Origin: Snodgrassella alvi wkB2
GTDB taxonomy: Bacteria > Pseudomonadota > Gammaproteobacteria > Burkholderiales > Neisseriaceae
Reading direction: 5' to 3'
NCBI RefSeq assembly: GCF_000600005.1
Contig: NZ_CP007446.1
Span: forward strand, 372,001-436,000
Length of the DNA stretch: 64,000 nucleotides
Shown here: positions 39,275 to 47,834 of the stretch, piece after piece
Numbering within the stretch: position 1 is the stretch's first letter
How the letters are laid out: each line of letters starts with the position of its first letter
Translations under genes and position numbers: made by a program
Notes under the pieces: generated by a model
What the model saw: only the letters and a program-made list of their open reading frames with translations
What the model was told of the DNA's origin: nothing
The model's database searches: none

Positions 39275-41683
39275 ATGTCTGGTTCTTCAGGAAGTTGCTG
39301 GCGTAATCTGCCACGCTGGCTGCTTGTATTGATATTGCTGGCTGGCGGTCTGGCGCTAGGCTATGGCGGAATTAAGCTATTGATACTTGGCGGCTCTGGC
39401 TATTATTTACTGGCTGGTATTGCTTATCTGGTACTTTCGATAATGGTTGGTTTGCGTAAGTCTTATACTGCCTTGTTTTCGCTGGCAGTGTTTGTGGCAA
39501 CGCTAATCTGGGCATTAACAGATGCAACGGAGTTAACTTATTGGGCTCTGATGCCGCGTCTGGTTATACCTGCACTGTTTCTTATGATGACTTTGTGGTC
39601 AGGCAGTGGCTATCAGGGTGTTTCAGCTTCCGGCCGCCGTTTTTATAATTTTAGCGGTGTTGTTATATTTCTGGCTTTACTGGCCACGCTGATTGCGTCG
39701 TTTTATCCGCATGGTCAGATTCGTAATCAGGTTAATATCAGTGAGAATGCTGATGCGGCACATGAAAATGCTCAAAATCCGTCTGACTGGGCATTTTTTG
39801 GCAGAAATCAGCGCGGTACCCGCTTTGCGCCGTATTCTCAGATAAATCCGGATAATGTGCGTAATCTGCAGGTAGCATGGACATTTCATACTGGCCGCCG
39901 TACTTCTGGTAAAGCAATCGGTGTAGACGAAAATACACCATTGCAGATTGGTGACAAGCTGTATTCATGCACACCGGAAAATTTGGTATCTGCAATTGAT
40001 GCGGATACCGGTAAGCTAATCTGGCGCTTTGATCCTAAAGCACGTACTGCCGAGCATGTAACCTGCCGCGGGGTAGGCTATTATGATATGGATAAGGATG
40101 ATAGCCTGACCAATGCTGAAAAAGCCGCTTATACTCAGTCTGTATGCCGGCGCAGAATTGTTGTATCTACAGTGGATGCACGTCTGTTTACTCTGGATGC
40201 AGATAAAGGGACGTTATGTCCGGGTTTTGGTGACAATGGTTATGTGAATCTCAAGGCTTATATGGGGCCGACTGAAAACAGTAAGCGCTATCATCCGACT
40301 TCTCTGCCGGTAATGATGGGACATTTAACTGTTGTAGGCGGCTGGGTTCGCGATATTGTTCACGGTGAACCATCTGGTGCGGTACGGGCATTTGATGTAC
40401 GTGACGGTAAGCTGGTGTGGACATGGGATATTGGTAAACCTGAAGGTCTGGCTAAGCCCGGTCAGAATTACACACTTGAAACACCTAATGTCTGGACTAT
40501 TCCTACTTATGATAAAGAACTGAATCTGGTTTATTTACCAACCGGCAATGGACCGCCGGATTACTGGGGTGGTGACCGCAATCATATTAAGGAAAAATTC
40601 GGGGCAGCTGTGGTTGCTCTGGATGCCAGCACCGGTAAATTACGCTGGGTACGTCAGTTGGTTCACCATGATGTATGGGATTATGATTTGCCTTCTCAGC
40701 CTGTACTGTATGATGTTACCAATGATAAAGGCCAGAAAATTCCTGCTCTGATTCAAACTACTAAAACCGGGCAGATTTTTGTAATTGACCGGCGAAACGG
40801 GGAATTTGTCACTAAAGTTGTGGAAAGCCCTGTACCTACAGCTCCGGCAGCCGAAGGTGAACATTTGTCTGCTACGCAGCCTGATTCTGTGGGTATGCCC
40901 AATATTGGTAATGAGCCGCTGACTGAACGCAGTATGTGGGGTATCACACCGTTTGACCAGTTATATTGCCGTATTCTGTTTAAGAATTCTGTATACAAAG
41001 GCCGGTTTACGCCACCGAGTGCACAGCCGTATATTGAATGGCCAAGTCTGCTTGGCGGCATGAACTGGGGTGGTATCTCAATTGATGAATCACGGAATCT
41101 GATGTTTGTGAACGATATGCGCATGGCACTGCGTATGCAGTTGGTTACCCGTGAGGAGGCAAAACAGTTCAAGGTTTCTACTGATGAAGTACCGGGATTT
41201 ATGGGTACGATTCGGCCGCAGGTTGCCGGTATTTATGGCGGTGTGAAAATCGACATTCTGCAATCTCCGCTGGGTGTACCATGTCAGCAGCCGCCATTTG
41301 GTACGCTGAGTGCTATTGATTTGAACACCAAGCAGCTAGTATGGCAGGTGCCAATGGGCACGGTTCAGGATACCGGACCTCTGAATATTAAGACAAAACA
41401 GCCAATGCCGATTGGTATGCCTACGCTGGGTGGTCCGACAGCCACTGCCTCAGGTCTGGTATTTTTTGCCGGTACGCAGGATTATTATCTGCGTGCAATA
41501 GATGCCAAAACTGGTAAGGAAGTTTGGAAAGCACGCCTGCCAGTGGGTTCGGTTGCTGCTCCGCTGATTTATGTCTCTCCGAAAACCGGTAAGGAGTATG
41601 TGGTTATTTCAGCCGGCGGTACCAGCCATTCAAATGATGTTGGTGACTATGTAATTGCTTATGCGTTGCCGGATAAAAAGTAA
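39275..41683 (+). CDS. gcd: Membrane-bound PQQ-dependent glucose/aldose dehydrogenase
   Basis: 802 residues. Five membrane helices (about 1-145) are followed by a periplasmic eight-bladed PQQ propeller with tryptophan-docking repeats such as ALDASTGKLRWVRQLVHHD and AIDAKTGKEVWKARL. NPDNVRNLQVAWTFHTGR, TGNGPPDYWGGDRN and HHDVWDYDLPSQPVL match Gcd-type quinoproteins. It oxidises aldoses such as glucose to lactones in the periplasm and passes electrons to ubiquinone. ATG 39275 has TAGGAG 6 nt upstream; TTG 39272 is too close. PQQ synthesis genes are not in the window. Terminator at 41698-41730. Confidence 0.93.
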   Translation: MSGSSGSCWRNLPRWLLVLILLAGGLALGYGGIKLLILGGSGYYLLAGIAYLVLSIMVGLRKSYTALFSLAVFVATLIWALTDATELTYWALMPRLVIPALFLMMTLWSGSGYQGVSASGRRFYNFSGVVIFLALLATLIASFYPHGQIRNQVNISENADAAHENAQNPSDWAFFGRNQRGTRFAPYSQINPDNVRNLQVAWTFHTGRRTSGKAIGVDENTPLQIGDKLYSCTPENLVSAIDADTGKLIWRFDPKARTAEHVTCRGVGYYDMDKDDSLTNAEKAAYTQSVCRRRIVVSTVDARLFTLDADKGTLCPGFGDNGYVNLKAYMGPTENSKRYHPTSLPVMMGHLTVVGGWVRDIVHGEPSGAVRAFDVRDGKLVWTWDIGKPEGLAKPGQNYTLETPNVWTIPTYDKELNLVYLPTGNGPPDYWGGDRNHIKEKFGAAVVALDASTGKLRWVRQLVHHDVWDYDLPSQPVLYDVTNDKGQKIPALIQTTKTGQIFVIDRRNGEFVTKVVESPVPTAPAAEGEHLSATQPDSVGMPNIGNEPLTERSMWGITPFDQLYCRILFKNSVYKGRFTPPSAQPYIEWPSLLGGMNWGGISIDESRNLMFVNDMRMALRMQLVTREEAKQFKVSTDEVPGFMGTIRPQVAGIYGGVKIDILQSPLGVPCQQPPFGTLSAIDLNTKQLVWQVPMGTVQDTGPLNIKTKQPMPIGMPTLGGPTATASGLVFFAGTQDYYLRAIDAKTGKEVWKARLPVGSVAAPLIYVSPKTGKEYVVISAGGTSHSNDVGDYVIAYALPDKK

Positions 41684-41697
41684 ATCTGACCGGCACT

Positions 41698-41730
41698 AAA
41701 AAACAGCACCTGAGACGGGTGCTGTTTTTT
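41698..41730 (+). terminator. Terminator of gcd
   Basis: AAAAAACAGCACC (41698-41710) and GGTGCTGTTTTTT (41718-41730) form an A/T-flanked hairpin just after the stop. Confidence 0.9.
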
Positions 41731-41852
41731 AAAGAATTAATAAAATTGTTTACTAATTAATTTCAATTATATTCATGATTTTACATACTACTATGAAATA
41801 CTGTCTGTTAAATATGAATGTATTCTTAACTCAAATAACAAGGAGTTGTGTT

Positions 41853-42374
41853 ATGAAAACTTTTATTCGTGTAGTAACGCTTGCTGCTTTGTCTTCAATG
41901 AGTATGGGTGCTTTTGCTGCTGCCGGAACAGAACAGCCGCCGACAGCAGTAGTCACTGAAACTGAAACAGTGGTTGTGCATGAGCAGAAACCGGTTTTGG
42001 GTCCGGTAAATCCACATTCAATTTTACCTCAGTTGAATTTAAGTAATCAGCAAAGGGCACTGGTACAGAAAATTGATCATCAGTATGCCAGCCAGCGTCC
42101 GCTTATGAGCAATGAAAATCGTCAGATTCTGGCTAATTTGCAACAGGAGCGTAAGAATCTGGTATTAAATAAGCAATTTGATGATGTTAAAGCTAAAAAT
42201 ATGATTGCACAGGAACAGCGTCTTTGGGCTGAACAGCAACAGGCACGTGCTGATTATGATTTTTTACAGTTAAAACGCGAACATGATATCTATCAGATTC
42301 TGACTCCGAAACAGCAACAGCAATATTGGCGTTTGCGTCAGCAACAAAAGTTGCTGCACTCCAAAGCGCGATAA
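41853..42374 (+). CDS. Periplasmic LTxxQ-motif protein (CpxP/Spy-like)
   Basis: 173 residues. Signal peptide MKTFIRVVTLAALSSMSMGAFA, a short Pro/Val-rich linker, then an all-helical domain. It contains an LTxxQ-like turn LNLSNQQRALVQ and a clear LTPKQQQQYWRLRQQQ at the end, the two marks of the CpxP/Spy/ZraP family. Relatives are periplasmic chaperones or stress sensors, often metal-responsive. The frame opens 26 codons earlier, but ATG 41853 follows AAGGAG and a proper signal peptide. It is convergent with the copper receptor gene. Confidence 0.75.
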   Translation: MKTFIRVVTLAALSSMSMGAFAAAGTEQPPTAVVTETETVVVHEQKPVLGPVNPHSILPQLNLSNQQRALVQKIDHQYASQRPLMSNENRQILANLQQERKNLVLNKQFDDVKAKNMIAQEQRLWAEQQQARADYDFLQLKREHDIYQILTPKQQQQYWRLRQQQKLLHSKAR

Positions 42375-42406
42375 TTTATTGTTACTGTAGTTCGGTTTTG
42401 TGATTT

Positions 42407-42432
42407 AAAACCCCGCATTGCGGGGTTTTTAT
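42407..42432. terminator. Bidirectional terminator
   Basis: AAAACCCCGC (42407-42416) and GCGGGGTTTT (42420-42429) hairpin with A/T flanks between convergent genes. Confidence 0.9.
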
Positions 42433-42455
42433 TTTTCTCTGGTAAGAAATCTTTA

Positions 42456-44537
42456 TCAGAATTTAATCTGTGCCCGTGCCCACAGTGTACGTCCTGGCTC
42501 GTTAACACGGTATTGTTGTACGGAATAGGTGTCGAAATCATAAGCAGATTTATTTACTGCTTCGGCATAGGTTTTGTTAAAAACATTGTCGATACCGATT
42601 TGTACCAGCATATTTTTACCGGGTTTCCAGCCGGCATTTAATGCCAGTGTCCCAAAGCCGCTGCTCTGACCTAAGTCCATGCCGACAATATTGCCCTGAT
42701 TTTTGGCATAGCGGTGCTGACTGGTAGCAACACGCCACAAGGCACCGGCGCTGAAATGCTCGTTTTCCCAGTTGAGGTAAGTACGCCATTCCAGTGGCGG
42801 GGTTTGTGCCAGTGGTCGTTTATCACTGCGGTTACTGGCATAGGTATAGGCGAGGCTGCCGCCAAGATTCCAGTGTGGTGCGAACTGCCAGTTGGTTCTG
42901 GCTTCGAAGCCATAGCGGCGCGCATCTATCTGACGGGCTGAATTTTTGCTGTTAATGCTTTCAATCAGAATAAAATCATTGATTTGTCCTGCAAAAATAT
43001 CAATTGAGCTGCTGATGCTGTTACCCTGATAGCTTAAACCGGCATCGATTTCATGGTTGGTTTCCTTACGCAATTTTTCGCCGTTGGCTTTACTGCGTTC
43101 CCAGTAATCAGGAGCACGCTCGGCAATACCATAGCCGAGATAGCTGGTTAGTTTATTGTTGCGGTGTTCCAGACGGATAAAGCCGGCATTCAGTCCCTGA
43201 TGCTGGTGCAAATACTTTGAGGCAATGGCATTTTTCTGCGGATTAAATAGGGTACTGGTCCAGTCATGACGAAAACCGCCAAAGAGACTGTTATTATCAT
43301 TTATATTCCATTCACTCTGAATATAGGCACCGTGCCGTTTATAAGTCTGGTTCCAGATAAAGGGCAGTTTGTAATAATTTTCTGCCTGCTGTTTATTGGT
43401 ACTCATTACCATAGGCCGGGTGCTGACTTCATCATTCTGCCAGTCTGCACCGATTTCACTGTGTGTATTTCCCAGCTCTATTTGTGCTGAAAATTTAGCT
43501 GATTTTATTTCACGCGAAGGATTCATTACTGAATACATGCGGCGTACCGGCATGGTGGTATGCATACCATTCATATTGGGCATATCCGATGCCATTTTGC
43601 TCATACCGGAAGCCATTTTCATCGGTGCAGGAGTACGCAGACTGAAATTATCCATCACATGGTCGATTTTGCTGCGACCATATTCAAACTGTAGCTGACT
43701 CAGCCAGTTGGTGATATTTTGCTGGCGCAATTTCATTGACCAGCCATGGCGGTCGAACTGGGTGCCGTCCATGCTGCGGTCGGCATAGCGGGCATGGCCG
43801 GTGCTGTGTTCATATTGTACAGCCAGCAGGGTGTCAGTAAATGGGGTAAGAGCTGCCTGAGCCATCTGATTATTGCGTTTGAATGCAGAATGAATGGTGT
43901 CTCCATTACCGTCTTTGTAATCTTTAGACTCATTGTGACTGGCATTAAGCCGCAGCCAGCCGTACTGATTACCCAGTGTACCGTCGATATAAGCATCACT
44001 GCGCCCGAATGACCCTTTTGTAAAGGCACTGTCTAATTTGGCTGTGGGCTGAGATAATGGTTTTTCATCACGGATAAAACGTACAGAACCGCTAATCATT
44101 CCCGGCCCCTGATTAACTGCTTGTGGTCCCTTGGTAATAATGACTCTGTCGTAGCTGGCCGGAAACAGATAGGAGGTGGGTGGGTCCATGCGTCCGGGAC
44201 AGCCGCCCAGTACAAACTGGTCGTCAGCACTGATCAGCAGGCGTGAACCGCCCAAACCGCGTAGCAGAGGATCACCTGAGCTGCCACCTTTACGTGTGAC
44301 ATTCATTCCTGCAACTGATTTAAGTAAATCAGCACCGTCCTGTGCCGGTAAAGGCTGAAGGGCTGTTTTGGGGTTGATTACTTCAACACCCGGTGTATTT
44401 TGTTTTGAAGCGACCACCACTATCGGACTTAATTCTGCTGTATGCGGTTCTGTGTTTTCTGATTGTGGCTGGGCACGAACTGTAGAAATGAGACAGGACA
44501 GGGCTAAGAAAAAAAGAGATTTGTCACGATAATGCAT
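42456..44537 (-). CDS. TonB-dependent copper receptor (OprC/NosA type)
   Basis: 693-residue outer-membrane receptor: signal peptide to about residue 22, plug domain (LSPIVVVAS TonB box region, GADLLKSVAGM, LLRGLGGSRLLI), then a 22-strand barrel ending in WARAQIKF with terminal Phe. The copper-site motif of OprC, Cys-x3-Met plus His-x-Met, is present as Cys113/Met117 (GGCPGRMDPP) and His293/Met295 (DHVMDN). A Met-rich extracellular loop with eight Met in residues 306-329 follows. It should import copper across the outer membrane. It is convergent with the LTxxQ protein gene; no strong ribosome site was seen. Confidence 0.9.
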   Translation of the reverse strand: MHYRDKSLFFLALSCLISTVRAQPQSENTEPHTAELSPIVVVASKQNTPGVEVINPKTALQPLPAQDGADLLKSVAGMNVTRKGGSSGDPLLRGLGGSRLLISADDQFVLGGCPGRMDPPTSYLFPASYDRVIITKGPQAVNQGPGMISGSVRFIRDEKPLSQPTAKLDSAFTKGSFGRSDAYIDGTLGNQYGWLRLNASHNESKDYKDGNGDTIHSAFKRNNQMAQAALTPFTDTLLAVQYEHSTGHARYADRSMDGTQFDRHGWSMKLRQQNITNWLSQLQFEYGRSKIDHVMDNFSLRTPAPMKMASGMSKMASDMPNMNGMHTTMPVRRMYSVMNPSREIKSAKFSAQIELGNTHSEIGADWQNDEVSTRPMVMSTNKQQAENYYKLPFIWNQTYKRHGAYIQSEWNINDNNSLFGGFRHDWTSTLFNPQKNAIASKYLHQHQGLNAGFIRLEHRNNKLTSYLGYGIAERAPDYWERSKANGEKLRKETNHEIDAGLSYQGNSISSSIDIFAGQINDFILIESINSKNSARQIDARRYGFEARTNWQFAPHWNLGGSLAYTYASNRSDKRPLAQTPPLEWRTYLNWENEHFSAGALWRVATSQHRYAKNQGNIVGMDLGQSSGFGTLALNAGWKPGKNMLVQIGIDNVFNKTYAEAVNKSAYDFDTYSVQQYRVNEPGRTLWARAQIKF

Positions 44538-44648
44538 GGGAGTGCCTGAATGACTGAAATAATGTAATTTATTATATCTTAAATTATCTAAGTAAATATT
44601 TTAATAAATTTATCAATTAAATTAAATGTAAATGTAAATATAATATAA

Positions 44649-45965
44649 TTAGGCAGTTATCCACTGGGATACAATGTAAATAATCAGACCGATGCATCCG
44701 CCGACGAGGGTGCCGTTAATGCGGATAAATTGTAAATCTCTCCCGACACTCAATTCGAGTTTATCAACCATTTGTTTACTGTCCCAGCTTTTGACTTTAT
44801 CAGCAATGAACTGACTGACGCGATTTTTGTACTGGCGAGTGATGAGTTTTGCACACAATGTAATCCGGGTATCCAGACGCCGCATAAATCGCGGGTTTTG
44901 TATGGCTTGCTGCTGTATATGGGTAGATAACCGGCTGAGCTGCTGCTGCCACCATGAATTACTCTGGCTGGTGTCGTATTCACTCCATGCCACAAAACTA
45001 TCCCATAAATCCATTATGCTTTGTTGTAATGCTGCAGAATGCAGCAGTTGCTGCCGTCCGGCCGCAAGCCGTCTGTGCCAGCTCCGGCTGCGACGTAATT
45101 TGCGTTCGGTAACGAGAAGCTGTTTTCGGCAGGCGCGCCAGAAAAAGTGCTTTGGGTTCGCCAATACCGCATCTATATAGGAATCTGCCCAATCGAGTGC
45201 TTTGCCGGCGACCCAGTCATCAATACGTGCAGTCAGTGTCGTTTTCAGCGAAGCCTTAAATTTATCCCATGTACTTGGATCGCTTTTTTCAATTTTACTT
45301 ACCCAAGATAACAGACTTTTTTCAAGTTGTGCCCGTGTCTGTTCGTTTTGCAGCCATTGGCGTATTTGTTGCAGTAAAGATCGTATCAGCAGTGTATCAA
45401 TACCTTGTTTATGGATTAAATGAAGAAAGTTAGCCAGTGTTTTGCCCAGACGGGTGCCGCTGTACTGGGTGTTTAGCAGCTGACTGCAAAATCCGGCTAC
45501 TTCACGGGCACTGGCAGTATTTAACAGCAGCGGAATCTGGCGGGTCAGAACAGGCAGCCATTTTTGCTGATTTTGCGGAGCACATAGCCATTGCAGGGTT
45601 CTGCTGGCCGGATGCATACGGTAGATGCGTCCGGCAATTGCTTTATCCTGCAAAAAATTATTTTCAATAAAACGTCCGAATTCATTGGCGATTCTTTCCT
45701 GTTTCTGAGGCAGAATTGCGGTATGAGGAATAGGCAGACCAAGGGGATGGCGAAACAGGGCAGTAACTGCGAACCAGTCTGCCAGTGCACCTACCATAGC
45801 GGCTTCGGTAAATGCTTTAAGATAGACCAGAGCCGGATATTGTTTTTGCAGCAGGCAGCTTAAAACAAATAAAACACAGGCAATAATCAGCATACTGGTA
45901 GCCAGTAATCGCATGCGTTGCAGACGCCGGCGCTGTATCAGGCTGGTAATGGTGGCTGTGTTCAT
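44649..45965 (-). CDS. DUF445 family membrane protein
   Basis: 438 residues. N-terminal helix MLIIACVLFVLSCLL, then the DUF445 signature FTEAAMVGALADWFAVTALFRHPLGLPIPHTAI-type stretch (residues about 52-84). A long, charged, largely helical middle follows, and a C-terminal membrane helix LVGGCIGLIIYIVSQW. Both ends are membrane-embedded and the middle probably projects as a coiled-coil bundle. No function is established for the family in Gram-negatives. Upstream of the copper receptor on the same strand with 111 AT-rich bases between. Confidence 0.85.
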   Translation of the reverse strand: MNTATITSLIQRRRLQRMRLLATSMLIIACVLFVLSCLLQKQYPALVYLKAFTEAAMVGALADWFAVTALFRHPLGLPIPHTAILPQKQERIANEFGRFIENNFLQDKAIAGRIYRMHPASRTLQWLCAPQNQQKWLPVLTRQIPLLLNTASAREVAGFCSQLLNTQYSGTRLGKTLANFLHLIHKQGIDTLLIRSLLQQIRQWLQNEQTRAQLEKSLLSWVSKIEKSDPSTWDKFKASLKTTLTARIDDWVAGKALDWADSYIDAVLANPKHFFWRACRKQLLVTERKLRRSRSWHRRLAAGRQQLLHSAALQQSIMDLWDSFVAWSEYDTSQSNSWWQQQLSRLSTHIQQQAIQNPRFMRRLDTRITLCAKLITRQYKNRVSQFIADKVKSWDSKQMVDKLELSVGRDLQFIRINGTLVGGCIGLIIYIVSQWITA

Positions 45966-46262
45966 AATATCGGTGTGTTTCAGATATCCGGATAAAATTT
46001 TTCAGTATATAAGCTTACTGGTTAATTGGACTTATTGCCGGTGTGATTTCCTGAATTTACTCAACTGAATGAAAGTATCAATCTTAATAAGGGAGAAATA
46101 ACCGGCAGTTAAAAGTTGGTTATCGTTAGCTGGATTTGATTTTATAATAAATTTTTTACCCGGACCCTATATTGAATAATACATATTATTTAATATTACA
46201 TGAATATTTTATTTATATGACATTATGCTTTTTGGGCTGATAAAAATAATACTGGAAACTGA

Positions 46263-47261
46263 TTATTCGGGTAATGGTTTTTGGAATGCTTTTACTGACA
46301 AAATAATGAGTACGCCAATATAATTTAAAATTATATAGAGCGAATAGTTGATCAGCCATACTATTCCGAATTGTTCTCCGGCTGTTGTACCAGATAATTC
46401 GCCTGTTAGCGGATATAAAATAGTAAGTGCCAGTAAATAATAGACTGAGCTGTAAATTAAATAATTGAATAAACCGGACCATGTAACTTGATTTTTTCGG
46501 GTAACACTATCTTTAATAGCGAGAGCAAAGACCAGTAATATATTAATCCAGTAAAGTATAAAGCACAGAAACATTACTACAGAGAGTATATCAAGTATGT
46601 TACCTTCAAAATAAGGAGTCATTAAACCTTTACCAATTATGCTGTTACTGCAAGTCAGCACAAATAGATAAACTGCCGCGAAAATGAGCAATTTTTTAAT
46701 ACTGAATTTACCCGTGCCGGCTTTTTGATCAGTGTTAGCTTTTTTGATGGTTAATGAATTATCGGAAGCAGAAGCTGTTTTACAACGTTTAAGTGATAAA
46801 ACCTGACAGATAAGTTTAAATATCAAAATAATAAAAGCACCAATGCTATTAACAAAGGCATAAGTAAAAACAGGATAGCTATTAAAAATAAAGAACATGG
46901 GATGTGCGTTTTTCCCTAAGGAAAAGGATAAGGCAAAAATCAGAAAATTACTGATTGAATAACACAATAGTGTAACAGTTGATGGTGTCTTATTCGGACT
47001 ATTTATGTCATTGAAGTATGAAGAAAATATCTGTGTTATTGTTAGCCCGAATACCCATATTAGTAAAAGACCGCAGACATATAAGCAGCCATAAATTAAT
47101 AGTGATTCAATAAAAGCTATTATGCCATTATTAAAATCGGGGTACCACAAAGGTGGCGGCAGAAGCTTCCAGAAAAGATGAAAAATAGTTAAACAAATTA
47201 ATGAAAGTTTCAGGGAGTTTTTTGTATTAAAAAATTCAATAAATTGATTTTTTTTATTCAA
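46263..47261 (-). CDS. Polytopic membrane protein, unknown
   Basis: 332 residues, about eight or nine hydrophobic helices with a charged cytoplasmic segment in the middle (KRCKTASASDNSLTIKKANT, about 158-177). AT-rich. The start is TTG 47261, with AGGAG 9 nt upstream. I see no recognised motif; a Yip1-like or generic membrane family is possible. The 297 bases downstream (45966-46262) hold no gene I can support. Confidence 0.6.
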   Translation of the reverse strand: MNKKNQFIEFFNTKNSLKLSLICLTIFHLFWKLLPPPLWYPDFNNGIIAFIESLLIYGCLYVCGLLLIWVFGLTITQIFSSYFNDINSPNKTPSTVTLLCYSISNFLIFALSFSLGKNAHPMFFIFNSYPVFTYAFVNSIGAFIILIFKLICQVLSLKRCKTASASDNSLTIKKANTDQKAGTGKFSIKKLLIFAAVYLFVLTCSNSIIGKGLMTPYFEGNILDILSVVMFLCFILYWINILLVFALAIKDSVTRKNQVTWSGLFNYLIYSSVYYLLALTILYPLTGELSGTTAGEQFGIVWLINYSLYIILNYIGVLIILSVKAFQKPLPE

Positions 47262-47378
47262 TTTGTTCAGCTCCTGGCGATAACCTTATTTAATTACCTG
47301 TAATTTCATCAATCCGGAGTTTTGTATTAATTGTATTTTTAACAATATGTATCAGATTATCTCAGGTAAATTGCAACC

Positions 47379-47780
47379 TCAAGCCGTTACTTGTGGTTTA
47401 CGGCGTTTATGCTGCCACCACTTGAATCCGTAACCGGCAATGACCGGAATCAGCGCATAAATAATCAGGGCTGTCCAGCTGCCGTACCAGTGTACCAGTG
47501 TGGAGGTACTGTTATCATTGTTAAGAATAATTTCGGTAGATGAGTAACAAATAGCGCGCCACCAGCACATAACCAGAAGCCCCAGAAAAACCGGCCAGAT
47601 TTTGCATGTACGCCCGCGCTGCCATAACAGGAAAAATACCAGCGCCCATATCAATGTCAGGGTAGTAACTAATAAACCCGTATCAGTTGGCAGATGCAGA
47701 TAGCGACAGATAATAAAGGTGATAACGACCCATATGCCGGCAAGTATGGCCATGATAAATTCTTCGGGCTTGTTGAGCAT
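47379..47780 (-). CDS. Small membrane protein, unknown
   Basis: 133 residues with four membrane helices (about 10-28, 35-52, 62-80 and 97-116) and a basic C-terminal tail (WWQHKRRKPQVTA). AAGGAAG precedes the ATG. It lies 54 bases beyond the recB stop on the same strand, so it may be read from the recCB transcript. No family recognised. Confidence 0.6.
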   Translation of the reverse strand: MLNKPEEFIMAILAGIWVVITFIICRYLHLPTDTGLLVTTLTLIWALVFFLLWQRGRTCKIWPVFLGLLVMCWWRAICYSSTEIILNNDNSTSTLVHWYGSWTALIIYALIPVIAGYGFKWWQHKRRKPQVTA

Positions 47781-47834
47781 GTTGTTGCTTCCTTAGCGAA
47801 AAATACGGCTGGAATGGTTAATATACCGCAGCTG

